A stretch of DNA of 64,000 nt, taken from the NCBI RefSeq assembly GCF_001278075.1, contig NZ_CP011340.1, positions 6,011,501-6,075,500 on the forward strand. The letters run 5' to 3'. Position numbers and translations under genes: made by a program. Source of the DNA: Streptomyces pristinaespiralis. Its GTDB lineage: Bacteria; Actinomycetota; Actinomycetes; Streptomycetales; Streptomycetaceae. Below the pieces are notes generated by a model, which searched no databases, had not been told where the DNA came from, and saw only the letters and a program-made list of their open reading frames with translations. Of this stretch, positions 1 through 8,206 are shown one piece after another (position 1 is the stretch's first letter; the number at the start of each line of letters is the position of its first letter).

Positions 1-2
1 CC

Positions 3-245
3 CGCCGTGAGGGCCTCGACCTGATGCTCACGGAGAGCGGCGAGGAGGCCGCCGTGCGGCTGGCGCAGGCGCGCGAGGAGTCGCTCGCCGAACTGCTCGG
101 GGACTGGTGGGGACCCGAACGGCCCACCGACCTCGTCCAGCTGGTGCACGAGCTGAACGCGGAGCTGTGCGGCTCCGACGCCGAGCGGCCGCACAGTCCC
201 GAGTCGCACCGCGACCACGAATATCCGAAGGGCCACGCCGTCTGA
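3..245 (+). CDS. C-terminal end of a MarR-like winged-helix protein (5' truncated)
   Basis: Only the last 80 residues are in the window. The reading frame is open from base 3 and ends at the TGA before 246. The visible part begins with a REGLDLMLTESGEEA stretch, as in the wing and last helix of MarR-type winged-helix domains, and continues into a helix ending LGDWWGPERPTDLVQLVHEL, then a short polar tail. In streptomycetes such tails occur on free MarR regulators and on MFS exporters with a fused MarR domain; the upstream part needed to decide is missing. The family assignment is inference from this tail only. Confidence 0.55.
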   Translation, partial: RREGLDLMLTESGEEAAVRLAQAREESLAELLGDWWGPERPTDLVQLVHELNAELCGSDAERPHSPESHRDHEYPKGHAV

Positions 246-278
246 CCGGCGCGGCCCGGGGGCGGAACGGGCGCCGGA

Positions 279-758
279 TCAGAGGTCCTTGCCGTACCAG
301 ATGTCCATGTACGGGCCGGTGCAGTACGCCGGTATCTCCACGTAGCCGTGCCGCGCGTACAGGGCGCGGGCCTCGACCAGGTCGAGGCGGGTGTTGAGGA
401 CCATCCGCCGCGCGCCGAGCGCACGGGCCTCGTGCTCCAGCGTCTCCATGAGCAGCGAGGCTCCCTTGCGGCCCCGGAAGTCGTGCAGCAGGAAGACCTG
501 GGTGAGCTCCGCGCGTTCCTGGTCCAGCATCAGCACCCCGCCGCAGGCCGCCGCCTCGCCCCCGTACCTGCCGACGACGAACCGGCCCGTCGGCGGCGTC
601 AGCAGCTCGGCTCCGTCGCCGGTGAGCCCTTCGTCGACCTCCTCCACCGTCGCGGGCCGACCCCAGTAACGGCTCGCCACATCGTGGTAGTAGGCGCGTC
701 GCAGCGCGGTCGCGTCGGGGGAGTCGAACGGCTCGGGGGCCAATGTCCATACGGTCAT
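279..758 (-). CDS. GNAT family N-acetyltransferase
   Basis: A 159-residue single-domain acetyltransferase that should move an acetyl group from acetyl-CoA to an amine; the substrate cannot be told. The acetyl-CoA binding loop is seen as VFLLHDFRGRKGASLL (motif A, R/Q-x-x-G-x-G/A like), followed by the helix with ARRMVLNT and the C-terminal ARALYARHGYVEI strand typical of motif B. Length matches the family. It is convergent with the truncated gene before it and divergent from the small membrane protein at 877, so it is probably a single-gene unit. The ATG at 758 is the natural start. Confidence 0.88.
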   Translation of the reverse strand: MTVWTLAPEPFDSPDATALRRAYYHDVASRYWGRPATVEEVDEGLTGDGAELLTPPTGRFVVGRYGGEAAACGGVLMLDQERAELTQVFLLHDFRGRKGASLLMETLEHEARALGARRMVLNTRLDLVEARALYARHGYVEIPAYCTGPYMDIWYGKDL

Positions 759-785
759 GGAGCCTCTGTATCGCGGGCGGTCCCT

Positions 786-810
786 GTTTGGCCAACCGAT
801 TCCCGGTTAC
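786..810 (+). promoter_or_regulatory. SigB-like promoter candidate
   Basis: GTTT at 786-789 and GGTTAC at 805-810 are 15 bases apart. This is close to the SigB-type stress promoter of streptomycetes (GNNT, 14-16 bases, GGGTAY), with one mismatch in the -10 part. It lies 66 bases before the gene at 877. An inverted repeat ACGCTCGC/GCGAGCGT (824-844) follows and would be in the leader. Match by eye only. Confidence 0.35.
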
Positions 811-876
811 TCGGAGCCTATGAACGCTCGCGAACAGCGAGCGTCCGCCCAAGGGTCCCGACCCGGAAGGTGAGTC

Positions 877-1524
877 ATGTCGACCCTGACCACAGTTTTG
901 ATCGTCGCCGCGGTGATCGTGGTCCTTCTGATCACCGCCGGCGCCCTCTACGCACGCAGCCGCGGCGGACACGCCGGCGGACGGCGGGCACTGCGCCGAC
1001 GCTTCGGACCCGAGTACGACCGGGTCCTCGCCCGCCACGACGGCGACACCAAGGCGGCCGACCGAGACCTGCACGACCGTGTCCGCCGCTACGGCGACCT
1101 CACGGCGCAGCCGCTCGCGCCCGGCGTGCGGGCGCAGTACGACGCCGCATGGGCCGCCGTGCAGGAACGCTTCGTCGACGACCCGCGCGGTGCCGTCGCC
1201 GATGCCGACCAGCTGCTCGGCCGGATCGCGGCCGACCGCGGCTTCCCGGCCGCCGGCCGCTACGAGGAGCAGCTCGCGGCGCTCTCCGTCCACCATCCCC
1301 GCCACGTCGAGGGCTACCGCCGGGTGCACCGCGCCGCGCGCGCCGGCTCCGAGGCGAGCACGGAACACCTGCGCGAGGCGATGGTCCACGCCCGTGAGCT
1401 CTTCGACGACCTGGTCGCCGACCGCTCCGTCGACCACGGCCGCCACCGCCCCGGCGGCACGGCGGACCGGTCCCACGGCCGTGGCCGCGGCCACCTGCTG
1501 CACCCGAGGGGGAGTGGCGTGTGA
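877..1524 (+). CDS. Small membrane-anchored hypothetical protein
   Basis: 215 residues. The N-terminus is one transmembrane helix (about residues 5-25, rich in V, I and L), followed by a basic stop-transfer segment and a hydrophilic helical domain with charged repeats of the kind RRRFGPEYDRVLARHDGD. The last 30 residues are Gly/His/Arg rich and probably disordered. I recognise it as a streptomycete hypothetical family but not as a named enzyme. An AAGG-type ribosome-binding site (GGAAGG) lies 7 bases before the ATG. Its stop overlaps the start of the next gene (TGATG), so the two are translationally coupled. A SigB-like promoter upstream would fit a stress role; that is inference. Confidence 0.8.
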   Translation: MSTLTTVLIVAAVIVVLLITAGALYARSRGGHAGGRRALRRRFGPEYDRVLARHDGDTKAADRDLHDRVRRYGDLTAQPLAPGVRAQYDAAWAAVQERFVDDPRGAVADADQLLGRIAADRGFPAAGRYEEQLAALSVHHPRHVEGYRRVHRAARAGSEASTEHLREAMVHARELFDDLVADRSVDHGRHRPGGTADRSHGRGRGHLLHPRGSGV

Positions 1525-2048
1525 TGCCGCACCCGAACCATCAGGAATCCCCCAGGACTGCCGTCCCGCCCGGTACCGCCGGCGACGCGGGAGACCTCGG
1601 AGTCCCCGCCGCGCCGGTCGGGCGGGACGGCAAGGACGACGTTCGCGCTCCCGGCCTGCGGGCCGGGCGCGGTGCGGCCCACGGGGCGCGTCCCGGGCCG
1701 GTGGCGGAGCCGCTGAAGCCGGCCGTCGACCCGGCCGGCACCCCTCTCACCGCGCCCGGGGCGGGCGACGCCGAGCCGCGAGCGGCCCGGCTCCTGCCCC
1801 AGGACGAGTGCGAACGGCTCGAACACGGCCTGCGGGACGCGCTGACCGGCTTCGTCGACTCCCCGCGTCACGCCGTCGAAGAGGCGGCGGGCGTCCTGGA
1901 GGACGCCGTCGACCGGATCACCGCGTCCCTCGCCGAGCACAGCCGGACGCTGCGGCACTCCGCGGACGCCGGCGCGGGCGACACGGAGGAACTGCGGCGG
2001 ACCCTGCAGGCGTACCGCGAGGTGACCGAACGGCTGCTGCGGGTCTAG
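1524..2048 (+). CDS. Hypothetical protein coupled to the upstream membrane protein
   Basis: 174 residues. The first half (to about residue 90) is Pro/Ala/Gly/Arg rich and likely disordered. The second half is a charged helical domain with LPQDECERLEHGLRDALTGF and a later EELRRTLQAYREVTERLL segment. This resembles the helical core of the preceding protein (both contain a phrase of the type FVDDPR/FVDSPR followed by AV..A..L), so the two genes may descend from one fold. ATG at 1524 overlaps the previous stop by one base; a GTG three bases earlier is also possible. No function can be assigned. Confidence 0.72.
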   Translation: MPHPNHQESPRTAVPPGTAGDAGDLGVPAAPVGRDGKDDVRAPGLRAGRGAAHGARPGPVAEPLKPAVDPAGTPLTAPGAGDAEPRAARLLPQDECERLEHGLRDALTGFVDSPRHAVEEAAGVLEDAVDRITASLAEHSRTLRHSADAGAGDTEELRRTLQAYREVTERLLRV

Positions 2049-2065
2049 CCCCCGGCGCCGGGGGC
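2048..2065. terminator. Bidirectional terminator hairpin
   Basis: Self-complementary GCCCCCGGCGCCGGGGGC starts on the stop codon of the gene ending at 2048 and lies before the convergent gene ending at 2074. It can form the same GC-rich hairpin from either strand. There is no U-run, as usual in streptomycetes. Confidence 0.55.
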
Positions 2066-2073
2066 CGCCCCGG

Positions 2074-2412
2074 CTAGGACCGCGACTTGGGCGCGGCCTG
2101 CTGCACGACCTCGAACGACCACACGGTGGACCCGGTGGCGGCGGGCTTGGGACGCTCGCCGCCACCGTCCTGCGTGGCGCCGCCCTGGTGGGCGGCCTTC
2201 ATCGGCCCCTCCATCCACGCCTGGAACGAGGCCTCGTCACGCCAGCGCGTGTACACCAGGTACTGGTCGGTGCCCTCGACGGGCCGCAGCAGCTCGAACC
2301 ACTCGAACCCGTCCGAACTCTCCACGGCGCCGGCACGCGAGGCGAACCGCTTCTCGAGGACCTCGCGCTGCTCGTCGGGGACGGTGAGGACGTTGATCTT
2401 CACGATGCTCAT
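2074..2412 (-). CDS. Antibiotic biosynthesis monooxygenase (ABM) / HmoA-like protein
   Basis: 112 residues, one ferredoxin-like ABM domain. It begins MSIVKINVLTVPDEQREVLE, the usual first strand and helix, then FEWFELLRP and YLVYTRWRDEASFQAWMEG, the conserved strand and W/F-rich helix of cofactor-free monooxygenases and HmoA-type haem-degrading enzymes. A short variable tail replaces the end of the canonical domain. The ATG at 2412 is chosen because the domain starts there; longer readings upstream have no family support. Haem degradation or oxygenation of an aromatic are the possible roles; the sequence does not decide. Confidence 0.82.
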   Translation of the reverse strand: MSIVKINVLTVPDEQREVLEKRFASRAGAVESSDGFEWFELLRPVEGTDQYLVYTRWRDEASFQAWMEGPMKAAHQGGATQDGGGERPKPAATGSTVWSFEVVQQAAPKSRS

Positions 2413-2474
2413 GCGGCCATCCTGCCGCACGGGGGGTTCCTCCCCGACCCGGCCGTCCCCCGCCGCCCCCGACG

Positions 2475-3146
2475 TCACGCGATCACCCGCGCCACCAGCA
2501 GACCGTCGTACCCCTTCACCCCCACCGTCTGCAGCGCCGTCGCGTCCAGCCTCGGCTCCCGGGCGACCAGTTCGAACATCTCGCGCGTCCCGAGGATCGA
2601 CGGGTCCTCGCTCGTCGCGTCGACCACACCCCCGCCGCGCACCACGTTGTCCACGATGATCAGGCTGCCGGGGCGGGTCAGGCGCAGTGCCCACTCCACA
2701 TAGCGGGGGTTGTTGCGCTTGTCCGCGTCGATGAAGACCAGGTCGAACGGGCCCGCGCCCGGTTCCGCCGCGATGCGCGGCAGGGTTTCGAGGGCCGCGC
2801 CCGTGCGGACCTCGGCGATCTTCGCCAGGCCCGCGCGGGCGATGTTCGCACGGGCCACCTCCGCGTGGGCCGGGTCGTACTCGAGCGAGATGAGCCTGCC
2901 GTCCTCCGGCAGCGCCCGCGCCAGCCAGATCGTGCTGTAGCCGCCCAGCGTGCCGATCTCCAGCGCTGTGCGCGCACCCTGCGTCTGCGCCAGCAGATGC
3001 AGCAGTTTGCCCTGATTGGGGGCGACGTTGATCGCGGGGAGCCCCGCCGCCGCGCTCGCCGCGAGGGCCTCGGTGAGCGCCTCGTCCTCCGCCACGAGGA
3101 GATCACTGATGTAGCCGTCCACGGCCTGCCATTGATCCTGAGTCAT
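2475..3146 (-). CDS. SAM-dependent O-methyltransferase (family 3, caffeoyl-CoA type)
   Basis: 223 residues. The SAM-binding motif is ALEIGTLGGYSTIWLA, the metal-binding motif is VFIDADKRNN, and VDNVVRGGGV follows, all typical of cation-dependent family 3 O-methyltransferases. DLLVAEDEALTEAL and NQGKLLHLLAQ are the usual N-terminal cap segments. Such enzymes methylate catechol-type hydroxyls; the natural substrate is unknown. Start at MTQDQW is chosen because 16 extra residues possible upstream match nothing in the family. It is 62 bases downstream of the ABM gene on the same strand and could share a transcript. Confidence 0.88.
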   Translation of the reverse strand: MTQDQWQAVDGYISDLLVAEDEALTEALAASAAAGLPAINVAPNQGKLLHLLAQTQGARTALEIGTLGGYSTIWLARALPEDGRLISLEYDPAHAEVARANIARAGLAKIAEVRTGAALETLPRIAAEPGAGPFDLVFIDADKRNNPRYVEWALRLTRPGSLIIVDNVVRGGGVVDATSEDPSILGTREMFELVAREPRLDATALQTVGVKGYDGLLVARVIA

Positions 3147-3162
3147 ACGGTTCAACCTACGT

Positions 3163-4275
3163 TCACGAGGCCACGCCCGGCACGGGAGTGCCACGGCGCC
3201 TCACCCGTACGCGCAGCAGCGACACCACCGCGACGGCGACGACGGCGGCACCGCCGCCGACCGTCAGCAGCCACACGGGCACGCCGGCGACGGTCAGCAG
3301 GTCGTCGTCCCAGATCACCCGCCGAAAGGGTGTGTCCTGCGCGGTGGCCACCAGTTCGTGGTCCCCGTCGATCCGGCCCGGCTCGGGAAAGTGCTGGTCG
3401 AGTGCGGTGAGGAAGCGTTCCTCCCCGCCGGTGAGCCGTCCCACCGCGCCGCGCGGCTCGACCTTCCCCGCGTACGTCACCTCGGGTTCCGAGCCGCCGA
3501 TGTTGTCGCGCGGTTCCATGCGGTGCCCCGCGAGGACGAACAGACCGAGCGACTGGGGCGTCGTCGCGCGCCGGGACAGGCGCATCGGGTAGACGAGCTT
3601 CTCGCTGGCGAAGCTCAGCCGCAGCGGGTCCAGCGTGCCGTCGAGCGTCGTTCCCTCACTGCTCGGCGCGAGCTTCACGGCCACGTACTCCCAGCCCGCG
3701 TCGACGTACGGTTCCAGATCCTGACCTAGGCCCTCGGGCAGTTCGAAGCCGTTCTCGGCGAGCCAGTCGCCGAGCGCGTCCGGATCGGTCGCGGTCAGCC
3801 GTGCCACGTCGAAGTCGCCGAGCCGTTCGCGGCCGACGACCCCGACCCCGGGGGCGGCCGCGCCCGGCGCGGGTGCGCCCGCGCCGTCCGTGTCGTCGAA
3901 GGGCCAGTCGCCGCCGCGTGGCCAGAAGTAGTGGCGCGTACGGTGCTGGGGGGCGGCGATCCGGACGAGTTCGTCGAAGAGGGCGCCGTCCGCCAGTTCG
4001 ACCGTCGCCCGGTTCGGCACGGGCATGATCCACGCCGCTTCCGGAGCGTTGGAGTCGACCGTGAAGCGCATGACGATCTGCTCGGTGCGACCGTCCCAGT
4101 CGATCACCGACGACTCCCGGGCGACGGAGATCTCCGCGTTCCGGTCCACCACCATCGCGCCGCAGCCACAGGCGTAGGCCGGGCTGATCAGCGAGCCGAG
4201 CTGCAGCACGAGTACCGCCAGCAGCACCGTGACCAGGCGCGCGCGTACCCCGAATTCTTGTATGTTCCCCCGCAT
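3163..4275 (-). CDS. DUF2330 secreted/membrane-anchored protein
   Basis: 370 residues. A signal peptide covers about residues 9-35 (RARLVTVLLAVLVLQLGSL). The mature start ACGCGAMV has the paired cysteines that mark DUF2330. A long extracellular domain follows with WIMPVPNRA, and one C-terminal transmembrane helix (VWLLTVGGGAAVVAVAVVSLL) before a basic tail, so it is a type I membrane protein facing outward. Function of the family is unknown. AGGAGG precedes the chosen ATG by a single base, which is unusually close; an internal GTG a few codons later is an alternative start. It diverges from the GT87-PAP2 gene with about 255 bases between them. Confidence 0.85.
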   Translation of the reverse strand: MRGNIQEFGVRARLVTVLLAVLVLQLGSLISPAYACGCGAMVVDRNAEISVARESSVIDWDGRTEQIVMRFTVDSNAPEAAWIMPVPNRATVELADGALFDELVRIAAPQHRTRHYFWPRGGDWPFDDTDGAGAPAPGAAAPGVGVVGRERLGDFDVARLTATDPDALGDWLAENGFELPEGLGQDLEPYVDAGWEYVAVKLAPSSEGTTLDGTLDPLRLSFASEKLVYPMRLSRRATTPQSLGLFVLAGHRMEPRDNIGGSEPEVTYAGKVEPRGAVGRLTGGEERFLTALDQHFPEPGRIDGDHELVATAQDTPFRRVIWDDDLLTVAGVPVWLLTVGGGAAVVAVAVVSLLRVRVRRRGTPVPGVAS

Positions 4276-4531
4276 ACCTCCTGTGACGGCACCGCGAACA
4301 TCATCGGTTCCGGCCTGGACGACTCTGTTCCGCAACGGTCCGGCGGTGTTCCGCGAACGGTCCGGCGGTCCGGCGGCCGAGAGGAATTCGGCCATAACGG
4401 GGTGACAGACAGGCGAACAGGGGGTTGCGTGGGTCTTCCTCACGGGGCAGTGCGACGCTCTACGGACGCTCTGTGGACACCAGAACAGCACACAACAGAA
4501 CGACAAAAACGGTGGGGAGGCTCGGCGCGAC

Positions 4532-6556
4532 GTGGCGAACGCGGAACACAGCGTGCGCGGGAGTGCGACGGCGGATTCGAGAATCGGCGCGGCCAGGGCC
4601 GCGCTGTGGCTCTTCGCGGCAGTGCTCGCCGTACGGCAGACAGCGGCCGTCCTGACCAGCCCGCCCGGTGAGCGGCTCACCGACCTGGGGACGTGGATCG
4701 GCGAGAACGGCGTACTGCACGTGCCCGGCTCCCTCTACGACGAGGGCCGGTTCACCGGCACCCCGTTCGCCGGGCTGGTGCTCAAGCCGCTCGCCAGATC
4801 GGCGGAGCAGAGCCTCGGCGTCGCCTGGACGTTCGGCACGCTGCTGCTCGTGGTCGCCCTCGGTCTGGTCGCGGCCCGCGCCCTGCCGATCCCCGTCTCC
4901 CGCCGCAGCACCCTGCTGGCCGCGCCGGTCGCCATCAGCCTGCTGATGCTGTCGCTGCCGGTACGCAACAGCTTCCACCTCGGCCAGACCAGCATCATCC
5001 CCGTGCTGCTCGTCCTCCTCGGCTGCCTCGCCGTGCGCAGCGAGAGACCCGCGGGTCTGCTCATCGGCATCGGCGCAGCCCTCCAGCCGACCGTCCTGCT
5101 CTTCGCACCCCTGCTCTGGTTCACCGGCCGCCGCCGCGCCGCGGTCACCGCGGCCGGCTCCTTCGCCGCCCTGTCCGCCCTCGCCTGGGCCGCGATGCCC
5201 GGCGACTCGTGGGCGTACTGGGTGCACCACGTCGCGGGCGCCGGTCTCGGCGAGAGCCCCGACAGCCTCGCCAACCAGTCCCTGCACGGCGCGCTGCTCC
5301 GCTTCGGCCTCGAGGGCCCGCTGGAGATCGCCGTCTTTTCGCTCCTCGCGGCGGCGGTCGTGTTCTTCGGTCTGCGGCGCGCCGTCCGCTACGCCCAGGA
5401 CGGCCAGCTGCTGCTCGCCGTCGCCCTCACCGGCTGCGTCGCCGTCGCCGTCTCACCGACCGCCTGGCAGCACCAGCTCCTGTGGGTGCTGCTCGCCGTC
5501 GTGGGCCGGGTCGGCCGGCGGGCCTCCGACCGGATGCTGTGGCCCGTGCTCGTCGTCCTCGCGATCACGCTGCCGGGCAAGATGCTGCTGCCCAACCTCA
5601 CGGTGCTCCACCCGGTGCGCGACAACGTCCTCCTCGTCGCCGCACTGGCCGCCGCGTGCGCCGTGCCGTTCCTCAAGCTCGACTCGCCGTACTTCCGCCG
5701 CCCCGTCCCCACCCAGTACGCCGCACCGGCCCCGGCGCGCTGGGCCCGCGTACCGCTGCTGCCGTTCTGGCGGCGGGTGCTCAGCCGCCCGAACCTGCTG
5801 CTCGAACTGCTCGTCATCCGGGTCGGCTACTCGGTCTACTCGCACATCCGCGCCGCCGCGACCGGCAGCGTGGGCGCTGCGGAGGAACACGCCCGGCAGA
5901 TCCACTCCGTGGAGGGCGCGCTCGGCATCGACATCGAGCACTGGGTCAACCAGGCGGTGGTGCGCACCGAGTGGCTGGAAGCCTTCTTCAACTTCTATTA
6001 CACGTCGTTCCACTTCGTGGTCCCGCTGTCGATCCTCGGCGTCCTCTACGTCCGCAGGCCCTCCGACTACCGCTGGGCCCGCGCCTCGCTCGCCTTCGCG
6101 ACGGTGCTCGCGCTCCTCGGCTTCTGGCTCTACCCGCTGGCCCCGCCGCGTCTGATGCCCGGCATGGGCTTCATCGACACCGTCCACGGCCCGCAGGACC
6201 TCGCCAACCCGGACTACGGGGCGATGACCGCCGTCACCAACCAGTACGCGGCGATGCCGTCCCTGCACTTCGGCTGGTCGCTGTGGTGCGGACTGGTCGT
6301 GCTGGTCCTCGCGCCCAAGCTGTGGATGAAGCTGCTGGCGTTGCTGCACCCGCTGTTCACGGTCTGCGCGATCGTCGCCACCGCCAACCACTGGGTCCTC
6401 GACGCCGTGGGCGGCGCGGCGGTCGTCGGAGCGGGCTTCGGCCTGACGTACGTACTGGCGGGCCGCAGGAAGCTGCTGATCCCGGCGAGGTCCGTGCCGT
6501 CGGCGAGGTCGGCCCACGACGCCGACGACAAGGAGACGGCCGCCGCGCGTGTGTGA
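4532..6556 (+). CDS. Bifunctional GT87 glycosyltransferase / PAP2-family phosphatase membrane protein
   Basis: 674 residues. Residues about 20-390 form a multi-spanning GT87-type polyprenyl-phosphate-dependent mannosyltransferase-like domain (PVRNSFHLGQTSIIPVLLVL and many transmembrane helices). Residues about 430-640 form a PAP2 domain with AAMPSLHFGWS (motif 2 core PSLH) and ANHWVLDAVGGA (motif 3, H and D). Such fusions probably build lipid-linked glycans or inositol-phospholipids at the membrane; the exact reaction is inference. GTG at 4532 has GGGGAGG 11 bases upstream. A strong hairpin at 6557-6595 directly follows the stop. Confidence 0.86.
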   Translation: MANAEHSVRGSATADSRIGAARAALWLFAAVLAVRQTAAVLTSPPGERLTDLGTWIGENGVLHVPGSLYDEGRFTGTPFAGLVLKPLARSAEQSLGVAWTFGTLLLVVALGLVAARALPIPVSRRSTLLAAPVAISLLMLSLPVRNSFHLGQTSIIPVLLVLLGCLAVRSERPAGLLIGIGAALQPTVLLFAPLLWFTGRRRAAVTAAGSFAALSALAWAAMPGDSWAYWVHHVAGAGLGESPDSLANQSLHGALLRFGLEGPLEIAVFSLLAAAVVFFGLRRAVRYAQDGQLLLAVALTGCVAVAVSPTAWQHQLLWVLLAVVGRVGRRASDRMLWPVLVVLAITLPGKMLLPNLTVLHPVRDNVLLVAALAAACAVPFLKLDSPYFRRPVPTQYAAPAPARWARVPLLPFWRRVLSRPNLLLELLVIRVGYSVYSHIRAAATGSVGAAEEHARQIHSVEGALGIDIEHWVNQAVVRTEWLEAFFNFYYTSFHFVVPLSILGVLYVRRPSDYRWARASLAFATVLALLGFWLYPLAPPRLMPGMGFIDTVHGPQDLANPDYGAMTAVTNQYAAMPSLHFGWSLWCGLVVLVLAPKLWMKLLALLHPLFTVCAIVATANHWVLDAVGGAAVVGAGFGLTYVLAGRRKLLIPARSVPSARSAHDADDKETAAARV

Positions 6557-6595
6557 ACCCCGGGGGGTACGGGCCTCGGCCCGTACCCCCGGGGT
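6557..6595 (+). terminator. Strong hairpin terminator
   Basis: ACCCCGGGGGGTACGGGCC and GGCCCGTACCCCCGGGGT pair over 18 bases with one bulged G and a two-base loop. It begins one base after the stop of the GT87-PAP2 gene and lies before the convergent HATPase gene. Confidence 0.75.
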
Positions 6596-6609
6596 GTGGA
6601 TCGCCGCGT

Positions 6610-7029
6610 TCAGTCATCGTCCGCCAGGTCGGCGCGTTCCGCCACTTGGGCGACCTCGAACCAGACCGTCTTGCCGGTTCCGCCCCGGCTGTCGACGCCC
6701 CATTTGTCGACGACGGCCTCCAGCAGTGCGAGCCCCCGCCCGGACTCGTCCTCCGCCCCGGCCCGCTGAGGCACGGGCAACTGCGCGCACCCGTCCGACA
6801 CTTCCACCCGCACGCCCTGCGGATGCCGCAGGATCAGCAACCCACAGCGCCCGCCCGGAACATGGCGCACTACATTGGCCAACAGCTCGGTCACCGCCAG
6901 CTCGACGGATTCGGTCAGCTCCCGCAGCTTCCAGAGGATCAGATAGCAACGGACGATCCGCCGGATGTGCCTGGCGGAGTGGGCGCCTGCGGTGAAGCGC
7001 ATACCGTACTGGGGAATCTCTTCGTTCAC
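6610..7029 (-). CDS. ATP-binding (RsbW/HATPase_c_2-like) regulatory protein
   Basis: 139 residues of a Bergerat ATPase fold like anti-sigma-factor kinases. N box: VTELLANVVRHVPGG. G1: DESGRGLALLEAVVDKWG. G2 region: GGTGKTVWFEV. The N-terminal HSARHIRRIVR is the usual lead-in. Streptomycete copies of this kind sit beside XRE-DUF5753 regulators and DUF397 proteins (the AbaA/WhiJ-type gene sets), as here with the regulator divergent at 7120. Its role is probably regulatory rather than catalytic in metabolism; the partner sigma factor or regulator is unknown. Confidence 0.87.
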   Translation of the reverse strand: MNEEIPQYGMRFTAGAHSARHIRRIVRCYLILWKLRELTESVELAVTELLANVVRHVPGGRCGLLILRHPQGVRVEVSDGCAQLPVPQRAGAEDESGRGLALLEAVVDKWGVDSRGGTGKTVWFEVAQVAERADLADDD

Positions 7030-7119
7030 ACTGCGAGCGTGGCCTGCGGTGACTACGCTCGGCTACCGAACGTACGCAACGTGCCGTGCCGTTGCGGCAG
7101 TTGAGCGAGGGGCCCCGCC

Positions 7120-7962
7120 ATGTCCGACGTCCGCCACATCAACGCCCTCGACCCGGGCGCGTCACCGCTCGACTACTACGGCTACGAGCTGCGCAGACAC
7201 CGCGAGACGGCGGGCCTGACGCAGAAGCAGCTCGGCGCGATCGTGAACTACACGGGCTCGCTGGTGGGGCAGGTCGAGACGGCGCGGAAGCTGCCGACGG
7301 CGGAGTTCAGCGAGCGCGTCGACGCGGCGCTGGGCACCGGCGGGCTGCTGTCGCGGCTGCTGGGTCTGGTCCTGCGCAGCCAACTTCCGGCCTGGTTCCA
7401 GCAGGTCGCGGAGCTGGAGGCGCGGGCCACGGAGATCTGCACCTTTCACACGCACTTGGTGCACGGACTGCTGCAGACGAGGGGTTACGCCCGTGCGGTA
7501 CTGGGTGCGATGGAGGTGGCCAACCTGGACGACCGCACGACGGTTCGTCTTGCGCGTCAGAGCATCTTTGGGAAGCAGGCGTCGCCTGTCCTGTGGGCAA
7601 TCTTCGGCGAGGCCGCGCTTCGACAGGAGATCGGCGGCCCGGAGGTGATGCGGACGCAACTGCGGCACCTGTTGTCCTACACGGACGACCCGCGAGTGAA
7701 CATCCAGGTGTTGCCGTTCAAGGCCGGTGTCCATGCCGGACTGGAAGGCTCATTCGACCTGTTCCACTTCACGAGCGATCCGTCCATCCTTTACACCGAG
7801 GGCTATGGGACCGGCCATCCCACGGCCAACCCGGACACGGTCAAGGACTGTTCGCTCCGTTACGATCACCTGCAAGCCGCAGCCCTCTCCATCAAGGACT
7901 CGGCGCAGCTGATCCGGGACATCATGGAGGAGCGCTATGGGGAGCACGACGGAGTGGCGTAA
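7120..7962 (+). CDS. XRE helix-turn-helix regulator with DUF5753 domain (WhiJ/AbaA type)
   Basis: 280 residues. An N-terminal XRE DNA-binding domain (LRRHRETAGLTQKQLGAIVNYTGSLVGQVE pattern, about residues 25-80) is followed by DUF5753 (about 95-275), which holds VHGLLQTRGYARAVL and the closing [13 protein letters not shown]. Proteins of this type act with small DUF397 partners in development and antibiotic control. It overlaps the DUF397 gene by 26 bases. It is a paralogue of the regulator at 33595. ATG at 7120 has GAGGGG upstream. Confidence 0.9.
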   Translation: MSDVRHINALDPGASPLDYYGYELRRHRETAGLTQKQLGAIVNYTGSLVGQVETARKLPTAEFSERVDAALGTGGLLSRLLGLVLRSQLPAWFQQVAELEARATEICTFHTHLVHGLLQTRGYARAVLGAMEVANLDDRTTVRLARQSIFGKQASPVLWAIFGEAALRQEIGGPEVMRTQLRHLLSYTDDPRVNIQVLPFKAGVHAGLEGSFDLFHFTSDPSILYTEGYGTGHPTANPDTVKDCSLRYDHLQAAALSIKDSAQLIRDIMEERYGEHDGVA

Positions 7963-8206
7963 GTCCACCTACAGCGGCGACCAGGGCGGCTCATGCGTCG
8001 AGTGTGCCCCTCTCGGCGGCGCCGCCTGGCGCAAGTCGAGCTACAGCGGCGACCAGGGCGGCGACTGCGTCGAGTGCGCCGACGTGCCCCACGGTGTCGC
8101 CGTGCGGGACTCCAAGGACGTCCGCCGCCCCGCACTCCACCTCACGCGCCCCGCGTTCGCCGCGTTCGTCGCGGCGGCGGCCAGGGGGGACCTCCGGGCG
8201 TCATGA
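7937..8206 (+). CDS. Tandem DUF397 protein
   Basis: 89 residues with the DUF397 signature W-R-K-S-x-Y-S-G present twice: EWRKSTYSGDQGGSCVEC at residues 7-24 and [18 protein letters not shown] about 23 residues later, then the normal single ending VAVRDSKDVRRPAL and the FAAFVAAA helix. The duplication covers only the N-terminal half of the domain. Its start lies inside the regulator gene and its stop overlaps the beta-lactamase start (ATGA at 8203), so three genes are read as one coupled unit. It probably acts as the partner of the XRE protein. Confidence 0.88.
   Translation: MGSTTEWRKSTYSGDQGGSCVECAPLGGAAWRKSSYSGDQGGDCVECADVPHGVAVRDSKDVRRPALHLTRPAFAAFVAAAARGDLRAS

Noticed and set aside
28..1503. 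Long open frame on the minus strand across the first genes
   Set aside because: It is antisense to better-supported genes, Arg/Pro/Ala rich, and has no family motif; a usual by-product of high GC.
4693..7104. 803-codon open frame inside and past the GT87-PAP2 gene
   Set aside because: Frame-shifted shadow of the real gene, very rich in Arg/Pro, crosses a terminator hairpin and the opposite HATPase gene.
7120..8206. Toxin-antitoxin module
   Set aside because: XRE-DUF5753 proteins are sometimes labelled antitoxin-like, but no toxin is visible and DUF397 is not a known toxin.
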